Under the pieces are notes generated by a model. It did not search any database. It saw only the letters and a list, made by a program, of their open reading frames with translations, and had not been told where the DNA came from. The position numbers and the translations under genes were made by a program. From the NCBI GenBank assembly GCA_025358085.1, contig JANYKT010000194.1:1-42179 (forward strand): a stretch of DNA of 42,179 nt, read 5' to 3'. This document shows positions 1 through 6,029 of the stretch, one piece after another (position 1 is the stretch's first letter; every line of letters begins with the position of its first letter). The stretch is from Deltaproteobacteria bacterium (GTDB taxonomy: Bacteria; Myxococcota; Myxococcia; Myxococcales; 40CM-4-68-19).

Positions 1-2
1 GC

Positions 3-188
3 GTGGTGCTCGAGACCCTCGTCCTGGACGACCCGTGCGTCCACGTGAGCCGCGAACGCACCGCCCGCCTGGTGGACATCCTGAACACCCTGACCGCCGC
101 CGGCCGCGTCCAGGTCGTCGTCCTCACCCACCGCCAATCCGAGTTCTCAGGCCTCCTCGGCACCGCGATCGACGTCTCGGCGGTATGA
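3..188 (+). CDS. C-terminal end of an SMC/AAA-type ATPase (partial)
   Basis: Only the last 61 residues are inside the window; the gene enters from the left edge. The visible part begins with a hydrophobic strand running into LVLDDP, which reads as a Walker B aspartate pair. It is followed by a short helix and a second strand, QVVVLTHR, that ends with the switch histidine. This order is what Rad50/SMC-like and YhaN-like ATPases show at their C-terminal ATP-binding lobe. The family level is inferred from these two motifs only; the substrate and any partner cannot be read. The stop lies at 186-188 and the next supported gene starts 275 bases on, so no operon link is visible. Confidence 0.55.
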   Translation: MVLETLVLDDPCVHVSRERTARLVDILNTLTAAGRVQVVVLTHRQSEFSGLLGTAIDVSAV

Positions 189-463
189 AGCGTCGTCGGC
201 GTTCGGCCGACCTCGCGGCGCTGGCGCGGGGGTGACGTGAGGGAGTTCTGCGATCTCTCCCGGCGTTGCCCTGACTGGAAGCGATACTCCAAGACCGCGG
301 ACTCGCAATCGCCCGAGGTGCGGGGAAAGGCGTCGCCCATCCATTCAATTCCAGTAACCAAGGATGAAGCGGGCGGTCGCGCTCAGCGCCGGTCCGAGTC
401 ACGCGCTTCGTCGAAATCGCTTCCACAAAACCGACGTGATGAACTCGTGGTACTGCTCGCAAA

Positions 464-916
464 ATGCCACCCCGGCCCTACCGGCTCGCATTCTATGTGG
501 ACGCGGGTGGTGACTCCCCCGTCGAGCGCTGGCTCCAGGAGCTCGACCCGGTCGCGGCCTACGCCTTGGGCTCGGCCATGGACGGACTCCTCCAGCAGAG
601 CGGTCCGCTCCTCTGCGTGCTCCGGCCACAGTACGCGAGCTCGCTGGGCGGCGGCCTGTTCGAGTTCCGGTTCCAGGACCTGACCGAGGACCTGCTCCGG
701 CAACTCGGGAAGAAGGCTCGCCGGAGCCTGCTCGAAGCCCAGCAGAAGGTTCTGTTTCGCGTCTTCTTCCACCCCCACGGCGACAAGGTTCTCCTGCTCC
801 TCGCCGGCTACGACAAGGCCAAGCATTCGAGCCCGACGTATCAGAACGCCCAGATCCAGCTTGCGCGGAAGCGCCTCGCGGACTGGCAAGCTCGACACCG
901 CCAACGGCGGAGGTAA
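464..916 (+). CDS. HigB/Gp49-like (RelE superfamily) toxin
   Basis: A 150-residue protein that looks like a phage Gp49-like/HigB toxin, a family that cuts mRNA on the ribosome. Seen in the sequence: an N-terminal strand (RLAFYVDA), helices around residues 18-45, then LFEFRF, later the strand RVFFHPHGDKVLLLLAGYDKA, and a basic C-terminal helix with many Arg and Lys. The order 'LxElR, then RvFf, then iLLLhgF.K' is the usual Gp49 arrangement. It is longer than the common 100-120 residues because of an extra stretch near residues 70-95. The following XRE-type gene starts 16 bases after the stop, which gives toxin-first order as in higBA modules. The catalytic residues cannot be assigned with certainty. 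Confidence 0.72.
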   Translation: MPPRPYRLAFYVDAGGDSPVERWLQELDPVAAYALGSAMDGLLQQSGPLLCVLRPQYASSLGGGLFEFRFQDLTEDLLRQLGKKARRSLLEAQQKVLFRVFFHPHGDKVLLLLAGYDKAKHSSPTYQNAQIQLARKRLADWQARHRQRRR

Positions 917-932
917 GGCGGCTTGACTGTCC

Positions 933-1307
933 ATGTATAAAGCCCATATTGTGAAGTGCATGGCCAAGACGTGGAACCAGTTCATGAAGGGGCTCGAGTC
1001 TCGGGCCAAAGCCGGTGGGGCCGAACACCTTCGGACTCTACGAGCCCTCCGCAGCCACTACCGGCGCATGGGCCAGGAGCTTGCCGAGGAGCGAAAGAAG
1101 CTGGGCATGAGTCAAGAGAGGCTCGCCAAGACCACCGGCATCGACCAGGCCGAGATCAGCCGCATCGAGCGAGACATCGTGGACCCGAGGCTGGGCACCT
1201 ACGTGAAGCTGCTCGAGGGCGTGGGCCTTGGGCTCCGGGTCGAGCGTCTGAACAAGGGCGCGATCTCGAGACCGCGCCAGGTTAGCGCGCGCCGGGTCGG
1301 TCGGTAA
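933..1307 (+). CDS. XRE-family HTH antitoxin
   Basis: A 124-residue protein (115 if the ATG at 960 is used) with a helix-turn-helix of the XRE/Cro-C1 type around residues 48-102. Visible features are the helix ELAEERKKLGMSQERLAKTTG, the recognition helix QAEISRIERDIVDPRL, and the closing helix TYVKLLEGVGLGLRV. It would act as the antitoxin and autorepressor of the upstream Gp49-like toxin gene, with which it is probably co-transcribed. The start is uncertain: no good ribosome binding site precedes either ATG, and the strongest purine run (GGAGGTAAGG, 908-917) overlaps the toxin stop. The basic tail after residue 108 is of no known use. Confidence 0.75.
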   Translation: MYKAHIVKCMAKTWNQFMKGLESRAKAGGAEHLRTLRALRSHYRRMGQELAEERKKLGMSQERLAKTTGIDQAEISRIERDIVDPRLGTYVKLLEGVGLGLRVERLNKGAISRPRQVSARRVGR

Positions 1308-1513
1308 GCCCGACACGGGAGCGTCGCGCTCGTAGGGCGCGCGCAGCACTTCGGGTCAGAAACCCGATCACAATGTTGACGGTTCTTTGACGTAAACAGA
1401 GGAGAATGGCGTCAACTCGAGGCCACTCCCGGCAACGTCAACGATCGTCGAAACGTCTGAATCTGAAGCGAAATGCTTGCGCGACGCCCGCTTGGAAAAA
1501 CTACCTTCTATCC

Positions 1514-1555
1514 CTCATAACCCGAAGGTCACAGGTTCAAATCCTGTCCCCGCAA
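1514..1555 (+). repeat. tRNA-Met-like 3' half (probable attachment-site remnant)
   Basis: From 1514 the sequence reads as the 3' half of a tRNA: anticodon loop CTCATAA (anticodon CAT), the 3' side of the anticodon stem CCCGA, a five-base variable loop, a perfect T arm (ACAGG, loop TTCAAAT, CCTGT), the acceptor strand CCCCGCA and discriminator A. The 5' half is absent: the bases just upstream do not pair with the anticodon stem, and no D arm is present. Homology that begins exactly in the anticodon loop and runs to the 3' end is the usual shape of an att core left by an element that integrates into a tRNA gene. The full tRNA is not in this window. Confidence 0.72.
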
Positions 1556-1689
1556 CTCCTTCCAAGAATACTTTGCGGCCGCTCTGGGCAACCAGGGCGG
1601 CCGGCTCTACTTTCAGAGCTGTCTTCATCAGCCACGCGTCGGCTGTGGGAGTCAGGACGATCGGCTCGAAGCGTGCCCGCAACATCGTG

Positions 1690-1847
1690 TTGACCTGAAC
1701 TGGGTCACCCTTCGAGTGATTCGCGGCACACTTGAAGTTCCGATACTTGCCCTTGGCCTGCCCAGAGATCTGCATGCCGTGACCGGACACTCCGCAGACA
1801 ACCAGTCCGCTGTCGACGGCACCATCGTGTGGGCAAAACTTGTCGAG
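1690..1847 (-). pseudogene. Serine recombinase zinc-ribbon remnant
   Basis: On the minus strand, the residues from a stop codon at 1848-1850 read SGLVVCGVSGHGMQISG, then KYRNFKCAANHSKGDPV. This matches the C-terminal zinc beta-ribbon of large serine recombinases, whose usual form is 'sGLl.CGvCGh.M...G....ryf.C...h.kGd.vC'. Two of the expected zinc cysteines are missing here (S in place of the second C; Q after PV in place of the last C), and no catalytic domain is present. The open frame then runs on through the tRNA half and ends in it, as real recombinase genes next to tRNA att sites often do. The family call is from motif memory; no alignment was run. Confidence 0.55.
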
Positions 1848-2346
1848 CTAGGGAAACACTTTCGGAAAAGACCAGTTCAGCAGCAAAGCCCTGCCCTACA
1901 ATCTGACCGACGACTACGGCGGCCGTTGAACGAACTGCGGGACCTTTTCTGGAGCGCCCCGCGGTTTCCTCTGCTCCAAACCGGGGACGCCGATCTTCAG
2001 CGCGCCATCTTCAGCGCGGTTCAGGAAGGCAAGTTTCGGTGGTCGGAGAGGACGACGGCGACCGGGCCGCCACCAGGCCATCGGACATCGCGGTGGGCTC
2101 ATCCAAAACTCGCGCGTCCGCAGTCCGACGAGAGGCCAGAAGATAAGGCGGGCGCCGGCGATCAGAAGACGGGAACCGACGGCCAGGGTCGAGGAGGAGA
2201 GAAGGTTGCAAGGGCGAGACCGTCAAAGCGCCGGTGACGGGCGGAGGACCGACCTCAACGCCGTTTAAGGAGGTACGGGTGATCAGCCTGCCTGATGTCG
2301 AGGTCACCACCGGGCTGGGGGGTTATGAAGGCAAGAGCCGCTTTGC

Positions 2347-2370
2347 GTACATGTACATCCAGATGTACAT
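2347..2370. promoter_or_regulatory. YefM/Phd-type operator: two TGTACA palindromes 12 bases apart
   Basis: Two copies of the palindrome TGTACA stand at 2352-2357 and 2364-2369, a centre-to-centre distance of 12 bases. The first lies inside a larger palindrome, GTACATGTAC (2347-2356). They end eight bases before the antitoxin ATG at 2378. Twin TGTACA cores at 12-base spacing are the described operator form of yefM-yoeB units, where the antitoxin binds both sites. The site therefore supports Phd/YefM autoregulation here, even though the adjacent toxin is of PIN type. Confidence 0.8.
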
Positions 2371-2377
2371 TATCAGT

Positions 2378-2659
2378 ATGACGAAGCGATATTCCATCGC
2401 GGACGCAAGAGCCAAGCTCCCGGCCATCGTCAATCAGGCGGAAGCCGGGCAGGAGATCGAGCTGACCCGCCGCGGAAAGCCCGTCGCCATTCTGCTCTCT
2501 CTGCAAGAGCTGGCGCGGCTTCGCGGCGCGCACGTCCGGTTTGCCGACGCTTATCAGAAATTTATCGCCGGGCATCGGCTGAAGGAAGTCGGCCTTGAGA
2601 AGGGGTACTTCGATTCGTTTCGCGACCGATCCATCGGCCGAAAAGTCGATCTCGACTGA
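2378..2659 (+). CDS. Phd/YefM-family antitoxin
   Basis: A 93-residue antitoxin. The N-terminal DNA-binding fold is clear: YSIADARAKLPAIVNQAEAG, then EIELTRRGKPVAILLS, followed by a helical C-terminal tail (about residues 46-93) that would wrap the toxin. The ATG at 2378 is chosen because it starts exactly at the family N-terminus and sits just behind the twin TGTACA operator; an in-frame extension upstream to 2234 would run through the operator. Its stop overlaps the start codon of the toxin remnant (TGATG), showing a translationally coupled pair. The antitoxin looks intact while its toxin is not, so it may be a solitary repressor or simply not yet eroded. Confidence 0.85.
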   Translation: MTKRYSIADARAKLPAIVNQAEAGQEIELTRRGKPVAILLSLQELARLRGAHVRFADAYQKFIAGHRLKEVGLEKGYFDSFRDRSIGRKVDLD

Positions 2660-2897
2660 TGCGGTATCTCCTCGACACGAACATCGTCTCTTCGCCGATT
2701 GCAAAGGAGCCGAATCCGCACATCGTCAAGCGCATCGGGGCGCGCGGCTCCAGGATCTGGGGCGCCCCGCACCGTATGTCGATGGGCAGATCGCCGCGAT
2801 TGCCCACGTGAACGAGCTGGTGGTCGTGACCGCAAACACCGCGGACTTCTCCCGCTTCAAGGATCTCGCCGTCGAGGATTGGTCGAGGCCCAGATGA
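2659..2897 (+). pseudogene. VapC-like PIN-domain toxin, collapsed by internal deletion
   Basis: The N-terminus MRYLLDTNIVS, with the first PIN acidic residue (DTN), is read from the ATG at 2659. After about 34 residues this frame runs out of PIN-like sequence and stops near 2810. The PIN C-terminus continues in another frame from about 2757: PYVDGQIAAIAHVNELVVVTANTADFSRF, then LAVEDW. The two pieces together make about 80 residues against roughly 130 for the family. About 50 residues from the middle, including the central acidic site, are missing and the reading frame is shifted at the junction. The toxin should therefore be inactive. The mid-domain deletion is inferred from the family's usual length and motif order. 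Confidence 0.72.
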
Positions 2898-2959
2898 CGG
2901 CGGTAGCGCCTGTCGTTGGCCAAAACTCGATCCGATAGCTGTCGATTATATGAGGGCTC

Positions 2960-3407
2960 GATCGGCGCCCTCGATTGTGGCCTCCTCACGCTCGTCCATC
3001 TAATCTTAGTCGGTTCCCACCATGCGATCGCGCCCCCAAGCGAATTCGCGAACGCCATGGTGCGGACGAAATCGGCAAACTCGGAGCCCACCGTTGGCCG
3101 ATCGGTTCGCCCGCACTGGGACTTGCAGGTCCAGAAGGCGCGCGAAAAACCTGCCGGTGCCAGCGAATTACGGTCTCGGGGCGAACGATGTGGAGCGTCT
3201 CTCGCCACCCCAGCGGGAAAGCCACGCCCAAAAGGCACGGCCGAGGATCCCGAGTCGCGGTCGCGTCAAGCGACGGCGGAGCAGGGCGAGCTGCTGCCGG
3301 AGCGCCAGGTTCTCCGGTGCCAAAGCAGCGCGAGTCCTGAAGGCTGCGCGCATGGCGCCCCCAAGAGCGAGTACGAGAACATTCGTTCTGAACGTCGCTC
3401 GCCGCAA
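2960..3407 (-). pseudogene. Integrase-core transposase remnant (IS3/IS481-like)
   Basis: Minus-strand fragments in three frames line up with the N-terminal part of an integrase-core transposase. From about 3353: ENLALRQQLALLRRR with RPRLGILGRAFWAWLSRW. Next, in another frame from about 3240: TLHIVRPETVIRWHRQVFR. Then, in a third frame near 3050-3140: DRPTVGSEFADFVRTMAFANSLGGA, matching the family's 'GRP.v..ei.dLirrM..eNp.WGa'. Two frameshifts break the gene, and the DDE catalytic half is absent. No terminal inverted repeats were recognised. It is an old, non-functional copy. The rest of the stretch up to 3651 shows no gene. Confidence 0.65.
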
Positions 3408-3651
3408 CCTTCTCGTCCAGCCTCATCATTGAGTGGCAAAGGACAGGCCGCGTGGCCGGAAGATCAGCGGCAGACGACGCGGCCCCATACCGAGCGAAGG
3501 CGACGTTGCCGCCAGCAGGACGCACGCCCCGAAAACCAGGGAGGGGCGATGGCGAGTTGGAAAACGAAGGTAATGCGCCGAGCCTTGACTTCGATTCTGG
3601 GCCGGCGTACGCGGCGCCGTGGGACGACCAATCGTCTTGAGAAAGGCTCAA

Positions 3652-5784
3652 ATGCGGAAGGCCACGTTGTGCTGCCTGCTGGGTGTTCTCTTCAGCCTGC
3701 TCACCGGTCGCGCCGAGGCGCGGGTGACGAGAATCGTCGTCTCGTCTCGGGAGACCATCGGCGGGGGTGTGGCCTTCGGCCCCGCCGGTCCGTACGAAAA
3801 GCTGAAGGGCACCGTCTTCTTCGAGGTGGATCCCGACGACCCGCGCAACGCCGTTGTCTTCGACCTCGACAAGGCGCCGACGAACGAGGACGGCAGGGTC
3901 GAGTTCTCGGCCGACATGGTCATCCTCAGGCCGCTCGACCGGTCCAAGGGCAACCAGGAGCTGTTCTTCGAGGTGAACAACCGCGGAAACAAGATCGCTC
4001 TCACGATGTTGAACGACACGCCACCCACCGCCAATAACAACGAGCCGACCACCGCCTCCGATTTCGGCAACGGCTTCCTGATGCGACGCGGTTACACCGT
4101 CGCCTGGGTCGGATGGGGCGCGGATATCGCGCCGGGAAATAGCCGCCTGACCGTGAATTTTCCCATCGCCATGGAGGACGGGCGCCCGATCACGGAGCGA
4201 ATCCTGACCGAATACTCCGATCGCAACTTCGGTGGGAAAACGCCCTTCACGTTGCCCTTGAGCGGGGGCACGGCGTTCAAGAGCTTTCCGGCGGTATCAC
4301 CCGATCAGGGCATCGCCGAAGCCGAGTTGCGCGTGCGTCCCAGCGACTCGCCGCGGCCGAGCGGACCCGCAATTCCCACAGGCGAGTTGGTGTCGCCGTC
4401 GCAGTGGTCCTTCGCGAACTGCCCCTCGGGTCCGCCCGGCGTTCCCAGCGCGACCGACATCTGCCTCGCCGGGGGGTTCCAGAACAACCGGATCTACGAG
4501 CTTCGCTATCGCGCCACGAACTCGCCGGTGATGGGGCTCGGCTACGTGACCTCGCGTGATTTCGTGTCCTTCCTGCGCCATGCTCGCGCGGATGACGCGG
4601 GCAACCCCAACCCGGCGGCGGGCGTGACCACCACCATCTGCGACGGGATCTCGTCGAGCGGGATGTATTACCGCGACTATCTCTATCAAGGCTTCAACGA
4701 GGACGAGTCGGGCCGCCGCGTCTGTGATGGCGTCCACATCGACATCCCCGGCGTACAGAAGCTCTTCCTGAACTACCGGTTCGCGCAGCCCAATCCATTC
4801 ACGGTACAGCACCGCGAGCGCTACGTACCCGATGACAACTTCCCGCGTGCGTACGCCGTCCGCAACAACCCGCTCCTGGGCACGGACGAGGACGAGGAGG
4901 GTGACGACGCAGTCGCCGCAGCGCGAGACGGGATCCTCAAGCGCCCGCGCACCGACCCGAAGGTGATCCACACCGACAGCAGCACGGAATACTGGCAGTT
5001 CCGTTCGTCCTTGGTCGATACCGACGAGAACGCCACTCAGGACATCCCCCAGCCCGAGGGGGTGCGCCGCTATCTCTTCTCCGGCACCCAACACTTCGTC
5101 CCGAAGGGTGCCACCCCGACCTTCGGCACCGGCAACCGCCAGTGCCAGCAGCTCTCGAACCCGACCCACTATGGCGCGAGCGCCCGGGCGCTCATCGTGG
5201 CGCTCAACGATTGGGTCCGGCAGGGGTTACCGCCTCCGCCGAGCCGTGTGCCTCGCATCGCCGACGGCACGCTGGTGCCCCCGGACCAGGCGAGCACCGG
5301 CTTCCCGAGCATTCCCGGTGTGACCTACACGGGGCGGTTCAACGCGTCGGGAGACCGCGACTTCGGACCGCGCGTCGTGGGCAACTCGGGCGTCATCGAC
5401 AACCTGATTCCTATCGTCCTCAGCACCCACCGGGTACTGGTTCCAAAGGTGGACGCGTTCGGCATCGACGCCGCCGGAATCCGGCAGCCCGAAGCAGCCG
5501 TGCCGGTCGCCACGTTGACAGGCTGGAATACCCGCCGGGCGGAATTCACCGACGGAGACCTGTGCGATCTCAGCGGCATGTTCGTCCCGCTCCACCGCAA
5601 CCGGGCGGACCGGCTGGCGGCTGGAGACCCGCGGCCCTCCTTGGAAGAGCTCTACGGCACCCACGACGGGTACGTTGCCGCCGTAGCCGCGGCCGCGCAT
5701 GCGCTGCAGGCCGACCGGCTGATGCTGCAGGCGGATGTCGACGAGTACATCCAAGAGTCAAAGGACAGCAACGTCCTTCGCTAG
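3652..5784 (+). CDS. Secreted alpha/beta-hydrolase domain protein (Abhydrolase_10-like)
   Basis: A 710-residue exported protein. The ATG at 3652 is preferred over the GTG at 3619: a GAGAAAGG purine run stands just ahead of it, and it opens a clean signal peptide (MRKATLCCLLGVLFSLLTGRAEA, cleavage after AEA near residue 23) [shown in two parts by a basic start and a leucine-rich core]. The body resembles the alpha/beta-hydrolase family of large periplasmic proteins of unknown substrate: FFEVNNRGNK near residue 115, a GYTVAWVGWG strand, and GISSSGMYYRDYLYQGFNEDE around residue 340, where GISSSG would be the nucleophile elbow. The predicted role is hydrolysis of an ester or similar substrate outside the cytoplasm; the substrate is unknown. 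It stands alone, with no close co-directional partner. Confidence 0.78.
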   Translation: MRKATLCCLLGVLFSLLTGRAEARVTRIVVSSRETIGGGVAFGPAGPYEKLKGTVFFEVDPDDPRNAVVFDLDKAPTNEDGRVEFSADMVILRPLDRSKGNQELFFEVNNRGNKIALTMLNDTPPTANNNEPTTASDFGNGFLMRRGYTVAWVGWGADIAPGNSRLTVNFPIAMEDGRPITERILTEYSDRNFGGKTPFTLPLSGGTAFKSFPAVSPDQGIAEAELRVRPSDSPRPSGPAIPTGELVSPSQWSFANCPSGPPGVPSATDICLAGGFQNNRIYELRYRATNSPVMGLGYVTSRDFVSFLRHARADDAGNPNPAAGVTTTICDGISSSGMYYRDYLYQGFNEDESGRRVCDGVHIDIPGVQKLFLNYRFAQPNPFTVQHRERYVPDDNFPRAYAVRNNPLLGTDEDEEGDDAVAAARDGILKRPRTDPKVIHTDSSTEYWQFRSSLVDTDENATQDIPQPEGVRRYLFSGTQHFVPKGATPTFGTGNRQCQQLSNPTHYGASARALIVALNDWVRQGLPPPPSRVPRIADGTLVPPDQASTGFPSIPGVTYTGRFNASGDRDFGPRVVGNSGVIDNLIPIVLSTHRVLVPKVDAFGIDAAGIRQPEAAVPVATLTGWNTRRAEFTDGDLCDLSGMFVPLHRNRADRLAAGDPRPSLEELYGTHDGYVAAVAAAAHALQADRLMLQADVDEYIQESKDSNVLR

Positions 5785-6029
5785 GTCGAGGCCATGCAGA
5801 GGGATGGCCCCCGCGTGGACTTCGGTGGACTTCCAGCTAGCACAACTCCTCGGAACGACTGAAAACAGGAGTGGCGACGCCCGTCTGCCGGTTGGGTGAA
5901 ATCGCCCTCCCGCGCAGCGGGCCCGTGGGGGTCCGCTCGACACGCCCGTAGCCCTTCGAGCAGCGAGGGTGAGCCGGGTTCGACTGCCGCGCAGCCTACT
6001 CGCATTTTTGACCGACCGTTTGCCCGCGG

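Larger units (their letters stand above)
1308..2377. other. Gene-poor stretch with mobile-element scars
   Basis: No intact gene is supported in these 1.07 kb. The section holds a tRNA 3' half at 1514-1555 and a degraded serine-recombinase fragment on the minus strand at about 1690-1847. The plus-strand frame open at 1716-2237 has no recognisable motif and a strongly basic, proline-rich make-up of the kind seen in antisense or random GC-rich frames. The last 30 bases contain the operator of the next toxin-antitoxin unit. Confidence 0.5.

Noticed and set aside
1716-2237. A possible 173-residue gene on the plus strand
   Set aside because: It has no motif, a basic proline-rich tail and no ribosome binding site; it also covers the recombinase remnant on the other strand.
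2916-4037. A 373-residue frame on the plus strand ahead of the secreted hydrolase
   Set aside because: It overlaps both the transposase remnant and the hydrolase signal peptide, with Arg/Ser/Pro-rich random make-up.
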